NCBI GenBank assembly: GCA_027485645.1
Contig: JAIXQR010000007.1
Location: forward strand, 310,001-374,000
Source of the DNA: a bacterium
GTDB taxonomy: Bacteria > Armatimonadota > Fimbriimonadia > Fimbriimonadales > Fimbriimonadaceae
Direction of reading: 5' to 3'
DNA length: 64,000 bases
Both the position numbers and the translations under genes were made by a program. Positions 9,012-18,177 of this stretch are shown here, piece after piece; position 1 is the first letter of the stretch; every line of letters starts with the position of its first letter. The notes beneath the pieces were generated by a model that searched no databases, was not told where the DNA came from, and saw only the letters and a program-made list of their open reading frames with translations.

Positions 9012-9086
9012 GCGGGCGTGGCTCAGTGGTAGAGCGATTCCTTGCCAAGGAATAGGTCGCGGGTTCGAATCTCGTCGCCCGCTCCA
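9012..9086 (+). tRNA. tRNA-Gly (GCC anticodon), CCA encoded
   Basis: A cloverleaf can be drawn by eye: acceptor GCGGGCG (9012-9018) pairs with CGCCCGC (9076-9082), the discriminator is T and CCA is encoded at 9084-9086. The anticodon arm is ATTCC-TTGCCAA-GGAAT with anticodon GCC. The T arm is GCGGG-TTCGAAT-CTCGT with two G-T wobbles. It is a single tRNA with its own promoter. A small hairpin (9086-9102) follows. Confidence 0.96.
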
Positions 9087-9102
9087 ACTTCTTATTGAAG
9101 TT

Positions 9103-9810
9103 CTAGCCGAATAAGGCTTCTCCCACGCTTACCACGCGTGTCTGCTGATCCACCGTGCACTCCAAGCATGCGGTCTCGTTGACCCGGACTCCAAGGGCCA
9201 TATCGCCTCCTGGCAGCAGGAAAATCTTTCCTTGTGTTGCGCATCGCTGGCTCCACTCATCTCGAAGCGACAACCATGACGTGGGTTCCGGAACGCGTTG
9301 AATGCTAGAAATAACTTTCTGGAGCGCCTCGTCAATCGTCGGGACCTCTCTCGACTCGATGGCAAGGCTCGTTGCCCGAAAAGCGATCTCGGTTGGAAAC
9401 CGTGTTTGTCCGAGATTGAGACCAATTCCGACAATTGTTAGTCGGTCGCCATCTGGACCAACAATCACTTCGGTAAGAACGCCGGCAAGTTTCTTCCCAC
9501 CGATCACGATATCGTTCGGCCACTGCAGTTTGGCATCGAACGCGTTGGCGACGGCGATCGCGGTGGCCATGCCGATCAGATGCGGCTCTGGATGATTTCG
9601 GTAAGCGTTGAAGACCAGGGTAGTGGTCAGACTCGAGTTGGGGCCAGCGATCCATTCGCGTTGAAACCGTCCACGACCTTTCGTTTGGCTCTCGGTCAAA
9701 CAGCCTGAAATCGGTTGGCCATCACGAATCGCGGCAGAGACATAGGTCTGCGTTGAATCGAGCTCAGCGAACCTGAAAAATGGTTGTTGGGCAGAAATTT
9801 CAAACTTCAC
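9103..9810 (-). CDS. birA: Biotin--[acetyl-CoA-carboxylase] ligase
   Basis: A biotin protein ligase of 235 aa that activates biotin to biotinyl-AMP and attaches it to the carboxylase carrier protein. The GRGR...REW loop (KGRGRFQREW) and the WPNDI...KLAGVLTE block are diagnostic. It lacks the N-terminal helix-turn-helix of E. coli BirA, so it is a class I ligase without DNA binding. The start is GTG at 9810, overlapping the nadC stop by 4 nt (GTGA), so translation is probably coupled. Its clients (accA/accD partners) fit the acc genes at 16.3-18.1 kb. Confidence 0.93.
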   Translation of the reverse strand: MKFEISAQQPFFRFAELDSTQTYVSAAIRDGQPISGCLTESQTKGRGRFQREWIAGPNSSLTTTLVFNAYRNHPEPHLIGMATAIAVANAFDAKLQWPNDIVIGGKKLAGVLTEVIVGPDGDRLTIVGIGLNLGQTRFPTEIAFRATSLAIESREVPTIDEALQKVISSIQRVPEPTSWLSLRDEWSQRCATQGKIFLLPGGDMALGVRVNETACLECTVDQQTRVVSVGEALFG

Positions 9811-10661
9811 AGCAATTCCAAATGCATCGGTAACGCCACCGCGGAGTGGGTCAGCGCGCCAACTGATATGAGATGTACGCCAGTTTGCGCGACTCCGCGA
9901 ACGGTTTCAAGCGAAACGCCACCGCTAGCTTCTAGAAGCACCTGGTTCTTGTATTGCTTGACGGCCTCTCGCATCATGAACGGATCCATATTGTCTAGCA
10001 TCACGATGTCCGCTCCTGCTTCCACCGCTTCGGCCACCTGCTCTAATGTTTCGCACTCCACTTCAATCTTCAGCATGTGCGAAGCGTAGGCACGAACGGC
10101 TTTCACGGCCGGCTTGATGCCTCCAAGAGCGGCGATGTGATTGTCTTTCAGCATCACGCCGTCATAGAGTCCCATTCGGTGGTTGTGCCCCCCGCCACAG
10201 CGGACGGCGTACTTTTGGAGAGACCGCAGCATGGGGATGGTCTTGCGGGTGTCGACGATTCGGGCGTCCGTTCCTTTCACCCTTTCAACAAATTCGTGAG
10301 TGAGGGTGGCCACCCCGCTGAGGTGCATGAGAAAGTTCAGCGCCGTGCGCTCCGCCATCATGACCTGGCGCGCGCTGAGGTAGCCGCGGATCATGATGGT
10401 TCCGCGCGAAACGGGATCGCCATCGTTCTTAAGAACCTCGATGTTCGCCCGACCAGAATCGTCCGGAGAGGGGGCAAGAAGGAATTCCGCAATTCCTAGG
10501 CCACAAACGATCCCTTCAGCCTGCGCTTCGATATGCCAGCGGACCATGTCGTTGGCGGAAAGGGCAGCGCCCGTTATGTCGCCGCTACCAACATCCTCGC
10601 TGAGGGCGTCTTCTACGATGTGCCACCACTGTTGTGGTTCTGGCTGATGCCATGCGCTCAC
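9807..10661 (-). CDS. nadC: Nicotinate-nucleotide pyrophosphorylase (carboxylating)
   Basis: Quinolinate phosphoribosyltransferase of 284 aa, converting quinolinate and PRPP to nicotinate mononucleotide in de novo NAD synthesis. Signature segments are DTRKTIPMLRSLQKYAV, GGHNHRMGLYDGVMLKDNH and the C-terminal EASGGV phosphate loop. The start is GTG at 10661. It forms a two-gene unit with birA through a 4-nt overlap. nadA and nadB are not in the window. Confidence 0.95.
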   Translation of the reverse strand: MSAWHQPEPQQWWHIVEDALSEDVGSGDITGAALSANDMVRWHIEAQAEGIVCGLGIAEFLLAPSPDDSGRANIEVLKNDGDPVSRGTIMIRGYLSARQVMMAERTALNFLMHLSGVATLTHEFVERVKGTDARIVDTRKTIPMLRSLQKYAVRCGGGHNHRMGLYDGVMLKDNHIAALGGIKPAVKAVRAYASHMLKIEVECETLEQVAEAVEAGADIVMLDNMDPFMMREAVKQYKNQVLLEASGGVSLETVRGVAQTGVHLISVGALTHSAVALPMHLELL

Positions 10662-10691
10662 CCGTCCTATGTACCTTTTCTCAGGACAAGG

Positions 10692-11177
10692 TTATTCTGT
10701 TTCAGTTAAAGGAATTCCGCTTCGGGCGCTGATTTCTTCGAAGAGAAGCTCGAACGGCACGTCGAGGCCGTTTCGCTGCCAACCAACGGGAACCTTTGCC
10801 CGGCCTGCACTCAGGTACGCAAACGGTTTGATAATGACCGTGCCCTTATCCAGAACGAGGGTTGCCCGATCGGTTTGCAGTTGAATCGCCTTGATGCGAT
10901 CGTAAGGGACGGTTTTGATCGTGCCATTTCGCACGATGTCGAGCTGCGTTTCTTGAATGACAAACTCGTTCGCCTCGGCCACGCTGTGCATAGCTTCGGT
11001 GTAAGCCCCTTTGCCGTAGTCCATGATGGCTCCGGCGGCGTTCTTGAGATGATCGGCGAACCGCTGGCGAGGATCGGTGACCTTCTTGGTCTTTTCCTTC
11101 GCGGTTTGCTTTTGGGTCTCGGCTCCCATGCGTAGCCAACGGATGGCTTGGTCAGGTCGATAGCGCACGAGTTCCAT
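10692..11177 (-). CDS. Conserved hypothetical protein
   Basis: I do not recognise the family. The protein is 161 aa, soluble, and opens with a Lys/Gln/Thr-rich helix (residues 17-35). A predicted helical stretch follows, then a beta-rich C-terminal half with alternating hydrophobic residues (about 78-140) that could fold like a small PH-type barrel; this is a guess from the pattern. ATG 11177 is used; ATG at 11129 would give a shorter form. It lies 30 bp upstream of nadC on the same strand and may be co-transcribed with nadC-birA. Confidence 0.65.
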   Translation of the reverse strand: MELVRYRPDQAIRWLRMGAETQKQTAKEKTKKVTDPRQRFADHLKNAAGAIMDYGKGAYTEAMHSVAEANEFVIQETQLDIVRNGTIKTVPYDRIKAIQLQTDRATLVLDKGTVIIKPFAYLSAGRAKVPVGWQRNGLDVPFELLFEEISARSGIPLTETE

Positions 11178-11199
11178 TCAGCCAATTGTGCGTGAAAAT

Positions 11200-11224
11200 G
11201 TCCCGCTTGGAACGCGTTCGGGAC
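11200..11224. promoter_or_regulatory. Inverted repeat between divergent genes
   Basis: GTCCCG (11200-11205) and CGGGAC (11219-11224) are inverted around a centre containing the palindrome AACGCGTT (11211-11218). It lies in the 72-bp gap between divergent starts at 11177 and 11250, where an operator could act. No regulator is identified. Confidence 0.3.
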
Positions 11225-11249
11225 CTTTGCACGGTAGAACGACGATGTT

Positions 11250-12212
11250 ATGAAATTCACTCAACTTGGCCGTAGCGGCTTAAAGGTAAGTCGGCTTTGC
11301 CTCGGCACGATGAACTTTGGACCGAAGACGACCGAAGCCGATAGCTTTGAGATCATGGATCAGGCCCACGATCTTGGTATCAACTTCTTTGATACGGCCG
11401 ACGTTTATGGCTGGAAGAAGGACGGCTGGACGGAGAGCATCATCGGTCGTTGGTTCGCCCAAGGTGGCGAACGACGAGATAAGACGGTGATTGCAACCAA
11501 GGCCTACGGTGAGATGGGTGACTGGCCAAACTCGGGCCGATGCAGCGCACTGCACATTCGAAAGGCCTGCGATGCGTCCCTTTCGCGCTTGCAGACCGAC
11601 TTTATCGATCTTTACCAAATGCACCACATCGATCGACTCACGCCAACGGAGGAGATTCTCGAAGCGTTCTCGGTGCTGCGACAGCAAGGCAAAGTGCTCT
11701 ACTTCGGATCGTCTAACTTCGGGGCCTGGCACATCGCCCGATTCAACGAGCGCGCATCGGCCCAGAACATGCTAGGCTTGGTGAGTGAGCAGTCGATCTA
11801 CCACTTGCTCAACCGAAACATCGAGCTCGAAGTGCTCCCGGCTTGCCGAGAGTACGGCCTAGGTGTCATCCCGTGGAGCCCCTTGGCAAGTGGCTTGCTC
11901 GGGGGAAAGACGGAAGATCAAGGCGCACGCCGAAACGAGGGCGGAACCGCCGAAGCTCGAATCAAGCACGCAGATCAGCTCGGGAAGTGGGAAGCGCTTT
12001 GTGGCGAGTTGGGCGAGAATCCAGCCGACGTCGCTCTGGCTTGGACCCTTCACCAGCCTGGCGTGACCGGTCCCATCATCGGACCACGAACCCTCGCCCA
12101 GCTGCACGGCAACGCCAAGTCGGTTGATATCGTGCTCGATGCCGAGGTTCTGGCAAAGATCGACGCAATCTTCCCGGGAAAGAAAACTTCCCCAGAAGAT
12201 TACGCCTGGTAA
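11250..12212 (+). CDS. Aldo/keto reductase
   Basis: An NADPH-dependent oxidoreductase of 320 aa with a TIM barrel. The catalytic tetrad is readable: D48 and Y53 in FFDTADVYG, K84 in VIATKAYG and H125 in YQMHHID. The segment SSNFGAWHIA and the GPRTLAQL cofactor motif near the C-terminus fit the AKR family (YghZ/Tas-like or AKR13 type). The substrate is unknown. It stands between divergent and convergent neighbours as a single gene. Confidence 0.92.
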   Translation: MKFTQLGRSGLKVSRLCLGTMNFGPKTTEADSFEIMDQAHDLGINFFDTADVYGWKKDGWTESIIGRWFAQGGERRDKTVIATKAYGEMGDWPNSGRCSALHIRKACDASLSRLQTDFIDLYQMHHIDRLTPTEEILEAFSVLRQQGKVLYFGSSNFGAWHIARFNERASAQNMLGLVSEQSIYHLLNRNIELEVLPACREYGLGVIPWSPLASGLLGGKTEDQGARRNEGGTAEARIKHADQLGKWEALCGELGENPADVALAWTLHQPGVTGPIIGPRTLAQLHGNAKSVDIVLDAEVLAKIDAIFPGKKTSPEDYAW

Positions 12213-12216
12213 GGAC

Positions 12217-14064
12217 TCAGGAGCGGCGGAGGCCAAGTTCGGCCCACTGCTGCGAGTCGATTGTGCTGGGGGCCCCCATCATTGGGTCTTGGCCTCCAGC
12301 AACTTTCGGGAAGGCAATGACTTCTCGAATGTTCTCGGTGTCGGTGAGGAGCATGATGAGACGGTCAATGCCGGGAGCAATTCCGCCATGAGGAGGCGCT
12401 CCGTAGCTGAACGCTTCTAGCAGGTGACCAAATCGATCCTGCTGAGTTGCCTCATCGATGCCGAGAAGGCCAAAAATCTGGGCCTGGATGTCGGGGCGAT
12501 TGATTCGGATCGAACCTCCCGCGACTTCCATTCCGTTGCACACCAGGTCGTAGGCCTGCGCGCGGATGCTTCCCGGATCGGTTTCGATCTTCGGCAAGTC
12601 TTCCCATTTCGGCATCGTGAACGGGTGGTGCATCGAGCTCCAGCGTCCGTCGGTATCGCTCCACTCAACGAGCGGGAAGTCGATCACCCACAGGTACTTC
12701 AGGATGCGCGGATCTCGAAGCTTCAGGCGGTCGCCGATTTCGAGTCGGAGTCGGTAGAGAACGTCGTTGGTCGTTTGCCAAGCGTCGGCCACGATGCAGA
12801 TCAGGTCGCCGGCTTCCGCATTTGATGTCTGCAGAACGGCTTCAAGTTCCGACTCGGCCAAGAACTTGACGATCGAGCTCTTGATCGCAAGTCCACCCGG
12901 ACTAATGTAAGCACCCTCGCCCGCATCGGCTGCCGGCAGAACGGCAAGATGGGCCATGCCTTTAGCGCCCAGCTCTTTGCAGAACTCTTCCAGTCCACTG
13001 ACTTCTTTTCGCGAGTAGGTCGCCGCGCCAGGGAAGCGGACCGCGCGCAATACGCCGCCGGTCTCGATGGTGTTTTTGAACACGGCAAACTGCGTGTCTG
13101 GGAAACACTCGGTGAGATCGATCAGCTTCAGGTCGAATCGAGTGTCTGGCTTATCACAGCCGTAATCTCGCATTGCGGCGTCGTAGGTGATCCGTTCCAT
13201 CGGTCCGACGGGCTCCTTATCGAGGCCGAACTCTTCAATCGTGCCGTTTACGACTTCTTGAGTCATCGCTTCGATCAGCGTCAGGATGTCTTCCTGATCG
13301 ATGAACGACATTTCAATATCGAGCTGCGTGAATTCTGGTTGCCGGTCGGCGCGGCTGCTTTCGTCACGGAAGCACTTGGCGATTTGGTAGTACCGCTCCA
13401 TGCCCGCGACCATCAAGAGCTGCTTGTACTGCTGAGGGCTTTGCGGCAGTGCATACCAGAGTCCGGACTCGTTTCGGTAAGGAACCAGATAGTCTCTCGC
13501 ACCTTCGGGGGTGGACTTCGTGATGATCGGCGTCTCGATTTCGAGGAAGCCTCGAGCATCGAGATAGCTTCGGTACCGTCGAATGACCGAGCTGCGAACC
13601 GCAAAGCGGCGATGCATCGATGGGCGTCGAAGGTCGAGGTACCGGTGCTTGACGCGTAGCTCTTCGTTCACCGACTGCATTTGCTCTTCGTCGCTGAGTT
13701 GGAAGGGCAAAGGCTTCGTGGGGCCGAGGACTTCGAAGTTCTGGACTTCGATTTCGATGTCACCGGTCGGCATTTTGGGGTTCTTTGCCTCGTCGGCTCG
13801 CTCAAGAACCTTGCCGGTAAAGCTGACGCATGCCTCCGCACGGAGCGAGGAGGAATCGGGGAAGGTCTCAGGCGCGAGAACGAGCTGAACCAACCCGGTG
13901 CGATCTCGGAGATCAACGAACTTTACGCCGCCAAGATCTCGAACGCGGTGGATCCAGCCGTTCAATGACACCGTTTCGCCGACGTGCTCGGCGCGAATTT
14001 CGCCGCATGTATGCGTGCGTTTTACAAACCCCATGGGACCGGAAGGATACCGGTTCGGTCTCAT
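12217..14064 (-). CDS. aspS: Aspartyl-tRNA synthetase
   Basis: A bacterial-type class II AspRS of 615 aa that charges tRNA-Asp. The N-terminal OB anticodon-binding fold (VSLNGWIHRVRDLGG) is followed by motif 2 (FRDESSRADRQPEFTQLD), a bacterial GAD insertion and motif 3 (GIAPGIDRLIMLL). QSPQQYKQLLM, a typical segment near the aspartate site, is present. The first ATG is at 14064; ATG at 14034 (MGFVKRTHTCGEI) fits the family N-terminus better, and neither has a clear Shine-Dalgarno. Whether it also makes Asp-tRNA-Asn cannot be judged here. Confidence 0.96.
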   Translation of the reverse strand: MRPNRYPSGPMGFVKRTHTCGEIRAEHVGETVSLNGWIHRVRDLGGVKFVDLRDRTGLVQLVLAPETFPDSSSLRAEACVSFTGKVLERADEAKNPKMPTGDIEIEVQNFEVLGPTKPLPFQLSDEEQMQSVNEELRVKHRYLDLRRPSMHRRFAVRSSVIRRYRSYLDARGFLEIETPIITKSTPEGARDYLVPYRNESGLWYALPQSPQQYKQLLMVAGMERYYQIAKCFRDESSRADRQPEFTQLDIEMSFIDQEDILTLIEAMTQEVVNGTIEEFGLDKEPVGPMERITYDAAMRDYGCDKPDTRFDLKLIDLTECFPDTQFAVFKNTIETGGVLRAVRFPGAATYSRKEVSGLEEFCKELGAKGMAHLAVLPAADAGEGAYISPGGLAIKSSIVKFLAESELEAVLQTSNAEAGDLICIVADAWQTTNDVLYRLRLEIGDRLKLRDPRILKYLWVIDFPLVEWSDTDGRWSSMHHPFTMPKWEDLPKIETDPGSIRAQAYDLVCNGMEVAGGSIRINRPDIQAQIFGLLGIDEATQQDRFGHLLEAFSYGAPPHGGIAPGIDRLIMLLTDTENIREVIAFPKVAGGQDPMMGAPSTIDSQQWAELGLRRS

Positions 14065-14117
14065 TGTCTGTTCATGACAGCTATTCGGTTTTGGGCGGTT
14101 CGCAGTAAAGTGGAGCT

Positions 14118-16277
14118 ATGTTGTCCGTGCTGCTTGCATCGGTCGCCCTCGCGGGAAATCTCATCTCGAATCCAGACTTTAGCGCTGGTACGGAGGGTTG
14201 GCAAATCACCGCTTCCGAGTTTTGTCAGCGAGAGATTGTAAGTTCGGACCGCGGCGGAAAAGCGGTCAAGTTAGACCTCAAGCAGATTCCCGGGGCTCCA
14301 GGCTGGGAAGTCCAGTGTCAGCAGCAAATCAATAGTCCCTTGAAACAGGGCCAGGTTCTTGAGTTCAGCTTTTGGGCCCGGAGTATCACGCGCAACAAAA
14401 TCAACGCGTTCGTCCAGGCAGCTTCGGCACCGTACAGCGATGTGATGAGCCGAGAGTTAGTTCTGACCCCCGAGTGGCGATCCTACAAAGTCTCGGGAAT
14501 CGCGAACGCTTCCTTCGCGGCTAAGCAGGCCCAAGCAGGATTTCACTTAAACTTCGGCACCGGAACGGTTGAGCTTGCTTCGGTGAGCTTGGAAGCCATC
14601 GAACCGGTTCCGCTCGCTAAGCCGGAGAGGTTGCTGAACGGGCCGAAGCTATCGGATTGGCGGACTCCCGGGGTGACGCTCTCCAACCCAGCCGGGCCAC
14701 TGCTCTCGAAATTTGTCGTCAAGCGGGGAGCTTCGCCCTGGGACAACCTGATTGGCGTTCCTCTCGACAAAGGAATCGTTGCCGGCCAAACCGTTTCGGT
14801 GTCTTTGCAGATGCGGAGCCGAACCAAGTCACGCGCGACGGTGCACATTGAAGAGAGCAATCCGCCAAACGCGAAGTACGTGTCTGGCCCGGTGACGCTA
14901 ACGCCAACCTGGCAAGCGTTTCGGTTCGCCGGGATCGTTCCGAAGAGCTTGGCCCCGAAGGAGGGGCAGCTGACCATTTTCCTAGGGTACGAGACCGGCG
15001 AGGTCGAGCTGAAGGATGTAGTGGTCGAGAACCTCGGCTTTAAGCCGCTGAGCGAAGTGAAGCAGACCATTCAGTACTACGCTTCCGGAAAGCGTGATTT
15101 AGCCTGGAAGGCGGCAGCGGAAGCACGGATCGAGAAACAGCGACGGGGGCCGTTGGTGGTGAACGTGGTTCGTAATGGTAAGCCGCTTCCCGGCGCAAAA
15201 ATCCAGGTTGAGATGTTGCGTCACGCCTTCCGATTTGGCACGGCGGCTCCGGCTGAGCTCATCAATGGGAACAACGCCACGAGCAATCGATTCCGGGCGG
15301 AATTGAAGAGTCTCTTCAACACGGTGACGCTGGAGAACGATTTGAAGTGGCCCAATACGGATGCCGACGGGTACGACGCACCGGATAAGGCTATTGCTTG
15401 GCTCAAGCAGAACGGCTTCCGCGTTCGCGGCCACAACGGAGTGTGGGGTTCTGAGCGGAATGTTCCGGCGGGAGCATGGGCGATGAAGGACAGTGTTCTG
15501 AAGGATCGCGTCTCGGACCGCGTGGAAGAGGTCGTGACTCGCTACAAGGGCCAGCTGTACCTCTGGGACGTGGTTAACGAGGCGGTGACCGAAACGTCGC
15601 TCTGGGACCGCATTGGCTGGGAAACGTTTGGCCAGGTTTTCCGGATTGCGAAAGTCGCAGATCCAAGTGCGCTCACGGCGTACAACGATTACAACATCAC
15701 CGAAGAATCGCAGGTGGGCACCGGGCACAAAGAAAAGGCTAAGGAGCGCGTTCAACAGCTTTTGAACCAAGGCGCGCCGGTTGACATCATCGGCATCCAG
15801 GCACACGTCGGAACGCCACTGACCCCGATGCCGACGGTTTTCAAAGCGCTTGACGAAATGGCGGCGCTGGGGCCCCGGCTGGAGATTACGGAATATGATC
15901 TCGGGGTCCACGACGACAAGGTGCATGCCGAGCACATGGAAGATTTCCTGACGACTTGCTTCAGTCACCCGCAGGTCGATGGCTTCATCATGTGGGGCTT
16001 CTGGGAAGGGGCGCATTGGCGCGCAAACGAGGGCGGCGCGATGTACCGCCGGGATTGGACCGCACGACCGACCGTGAAGGCGTATCGAGATTTGGTCTTC
16101 AAGAAGTGGTGGACCAACGAAACGGCGAACAGTGATTCAAACGGAATGGCTAAGTTCCGGCCGTTCTATGGCACCCACAAGATCAAGGTGACCGTTGGAA
16201 AGGTCACCCGGGAATTCATTGGGGAGATCCTTCCCGGTGACGCGGCAACCTTCCGCGTCAACTGGGAAGGGAACTAG
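14118..16277 (+). CDS. Secreted endo-1,4-beta-xylanase (GH10) with N-terminal carbohydrate-binding modules
   Basis: A secreted glycoside hydrolase of 719 aa. After a short signal peptide come two tandem CBM4/9-like jelly-roll modules (about 14-160 and 170-320; the first starts NLISNPDFSAGTEGW). A linker and a short beta domain (about 345-380) follow. The GH10 TIM barrel spans about 385-680. The acid/base is E488 in WDVVNEA and the nucleophile is E592 in EITEYD; HNGVWG and HVGTPL blocks fit GH10. A short beta tail closes the protein. It should cleave xylan outside the cell. Its 3' end overlaps accA by 4 bp, convergently. Confidence 0.93.
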   Translation: MLSVLLASVALAGNLISNPDFSAGTEGWQITASEFCQREIVSSDRGGKAVKLDLKQIPGAPGWEVQCQQQINSPLKQGQVLEFSFWARSITRNKINAFVQAASAPYSDVMSRELVLTPEWRSYKVSGIANASFAAKQAQAGFHLNFGTGTVELASVSLEAIEPVPLAKPERLLNGPKLSDWRTPGVTLSNPAGPLLSKFVVKRGASPWDNLIGVPLDKGIVAGQTVSVSLQMRSRTKSRATVHIEESNPPNAKYVSGPVTLTPTWQAFRFAGIVPKSLAPKEGQLTIFLGYETGEVELKDVVVENLGFKPLSEVKQTIQYYASGKRDLAWKAAAEARIEKQRRGPLVVNVVRNGKPLPGAKIQVEMLRHAFRFGTAAPAELINGNNATSNRFRAELKSLFNTVTLENDLKWPNTDADGYDAPDKAIAWLKQNGFRVRGHNGVWGSERNVPAGAWAMKDSVLKDRVSDRVEEVVTRYKGQLYLWDVVNEAVTETSLWDRIGWETFGQVFRIAKVADPSALTAYNDYNITEESQVGTGHKEKAKERVQQLLNQGAPVDIIGIQAHVGTPLTPMPTVFKALDEMAALGPRLEITEYDLGVHDDKVHAEHMEDFLTTCFSHPQVDGFIMWGFWEGAHWRANEGGAMYRRDWTARPTVKAYRDLVFKKWWTNETANSDSNGMAKFRPFYGTHKIKVTVGKVTREFIGEILPGDAATFRVNWEGN

Positions 16278-17263
16278 AGCAATTCGGCGAACTTGCCGAG
16301 TTTTCGGAACTTCGCGTGTCGATCGGCGTGGAGTTCCGCGGGCGATAGCTTCAGAAGCTCGTTGAGATGGCGGACAACCGCTTCCTTGATGAGGTCCGAA
16401 GCTCCAGCTGGGTCGCGGTGCGCCGCGCCTTCGGGTTCAGAAACGATCTCATCGATGATGCCAAGCGAGAGGGCAGATTTCGCGGTGATCTGGAGAGCCT
16501 CCGCCGCCTCTGGCGCTCGTTCTGGCGCGCGCCAGAGAATAGCGGCGCAGCCTTCGGGCGGAATGACCGAGTAAACGGCATGTTCGAGCATTAGCACGCG
16601 GTTGGAAACGGCGATGCCGATTGCGCCGCCGCTGCCACCTTCGCCGATGATGACGGAGACGGTGGGGACAGTGAGCTGGAACATCTTAAGCATCGCGGCC
16701 GCGATGGCTTCGCTGATTCCTCGGGATTCACTCTCAACGCCGGGGTCGGCGGCGGGGGTGTCCACAAAGGAGATCACCGGCATTCGGAAGCGCTCCGCCA
16801 TTTCGAACAAGCGGATCGCCTTTCGGTAGCCTTCGGGCTTCGCCATGCCGAAGTTCCGCATCTGGCGGTCTTGAATGTTTCGGCCTTTTTGGTGTCCTAG
16901 AACGATGACGGGGCGACCGTTGAACTCGGCTGGGCCACCGACAATGGCGTTGTCGTTAAAGCCGTTGCGGTCTCCCTGGAGCTCGATAAAGCCATTAAAG
17001 ATGCTTTGGATGTAGTCGAGGGTGTACGGTCTCTTTTCGGCTCGGGCAACGAGAACCTTTTCCCAATCTCCAAGGTTTGAGTACATCAGCTTGACGTACC
17101 GGTTGCACTGCTCTTGGTAGGTTTCGGCTTTTTCGATGTAGTTCGCCTGCTTGACCGGATCGGCTTCTCGTCGGGCGGCCTCTCGAAGTTTCGCGATCGT
17201 GTCCTCTAGTTCAAGGAGAGGCTTCTCCCACTCCTTGTGGGTCTTGGCGATGTCCTTTGCCAT
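16274..17263 (-). CDS. accA: Acetyl-CoA carboxylase carboxyltransferase subunit alpha
   Basis: The alpha carboxyltransferase subunit, 329 aa, which transfers CO2 from carboxybiotin to acetyl-CoA for fatty acid synthesis. The N-terminal helical part (LELEDTIAKLREAA) is followed by the crotonase-like core with GHQKGR, the GGSGGAIG oxyanion loop and PPEGCAAILWR. It overlaps accD by one base (TAATG), so the two subunits are likely translated in coupled fashion, which suits a hetero-tetramer. accB and accC are not in the window. Confidence 0.96.
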   Translation of the reverse strand: MAKDIAKTHKEWEKPLLELEDTIAKLREAARREADPVKQANYIEKAETYQEQCNRYVKLMYSNLGDWEKVLVARAEKRPYTLDYIQSIFNGFIELQGDRNGFNDNAIVGGPAEFNGRPVIVLGHQKGRNIQDRQMRNFGMAKPEGYRKAIRLFEMAERFRMPVISFVDTPAADPGVESESRGISEAIAAAMLKMFQLTVPTVSVIIGEGGSGGAIGIAVSNRVLMLEHAVYSVIPPEGCAAILWRAPERAPEAAEALQITAKSALSLGIIDEIVSEPEGAAHRDPAGASDLIKEAVVRHLNELLKLSPAELHADRHAKFRKLGKFAELL

Positions 17264-18084
17264 TAGGCTCCGGCCTCCGAATGAAGCAGGTGTCCGCCGA
17301 GGGTTCGGACAAGACCCGCGAGGGTTGCTCGCAGCTCTTTACGAGAAACAATTCGGTCGATCATGCCGTGTTTGAGAACGTACTCTGCGGTTTGGAAGTC
17401 GTCGGGCACTTTGCCTACTCCGGCTTGCTTGCTGACGCGGAGACCGGCGAAGCCTACGAGGGCTTTCGGTTCGGCGATGATGACGTCGGCAACGCTGGCA
17501 TAGCTCGCAAGAACTCCGGCCATCGTTGGGTCGGTGAAGACGGCGATGTAGGGAATTCCTTCGGCTCGGCACCGCTCAACGGCGCCGGTGGTCTTGGCCA
17601 TCTGCATGAGGCTGAGGAGTCCCTCTTGCATTCTTGCTCCGCCGGATGCGCAGAAGATCACCACTGGGCAACGAAGGTCGATGCCTCGTTCAAGGGCACG
17701 CGTGATCTTTTCTCCGGCAACGCTCCCCATCGAACCGCCGATGAAGGCGAAGTCGCAAACGGCGGTGCTCACTCGGAGCCCTTCAATCGTGGCCGTGCCA
17801 GAAAGCACGGAGTCGTGCGTTTCTCCTTTCGCCTGCATCTGCTCAAGCTTCTTGCCGTAATCGGGGAAGGAGAGGGGATCTACTGAACTCAGACCGGTGT
17901 CGTGCTCGACGAATGAGTTCTCGTCAAAGGTCCAATCAATACGAATTTGTGCAGTCAACCGATGGTGGTGTTGACAGTGCTGACACACCCGTAAATTCTG
18001 TTCGAACTCCACGGAGAAGATAATTTTCTTGCAGTTCTGACACTGAAGGAATGCTCCATCGGGACCGCTAGCCGGACTTCTCAA
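17263..18084 (-). CDS. accD: Acetyl-CoA carboxylase carboxyltransferase subunit beta
   Basis: The beta carboxyltransferase subunit, 273 aa. The N-terminal zinc ribbon has C15, C18, C34 and C37 (CQNC and CQHC). The core carries FAFIGGSMGSVAGEK, SGGARMQEG and GFAGLRV-type motifs. The frame opens with TTG at 18084, used as start because the zinc ribbon follows directly; no ATG is available upstream of the ribbon. First gene of an accD-accA unit. Confidence 0.95.
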   Translation of the reverse strand: MRSPASGPDGAFLQCQNCKKIIFSVEFEQNLRVCQHCQHHHRLTAQIRIDWTFDENSFVEHDTGLSSVDPLSFPDYGKKLEQMQAKGETHDSVLSGTATIEGLRVSTAVCDFAFIGGSMGSVAGEKITRALERGIDLRCPVVIFCASGGARMQEGLLSLMQMAKTTGAVERCRAEGIPYIAVFTDPTMAGVLASYASVADVIIAEPKALVGFAGLRVSKQAGVGKVPDDFQTAEYVLKHGMIDRIVSRKELRATLAGLVRTLGGHLLHSEAGA

Positions 18085-18177
18085 GGCTATCCAAGATACC
18101 AGACCAAGTACTTCCAGCGACGGTTTGCCGGTGTTGCGTAGGGCTGGTGGGCAAAGTGGGCTTTGCCTACGTAGACT

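Noticed and set aside
9086-9102. A hairpin just after tRNA-Gly as its terminator
   Set aside because: The 6-bp stem is weak, AT-rich and not followed by a T-tract, so I do not call it a terminator.
15099-16016. A 305-codon minus-strand frame inside the xylanase gene
   Set aside because: Antisense to the GH10 catalytic domain, whose catalytic residues are intact in the plus frame.
18150-18166. The hairpin GGCAAAG/CTTTGCC just before the PafA/Dop homologue
   Set aside because: Short, without a T-tract, in the 93-bp gap between divergent genes; a role cannot be supported.
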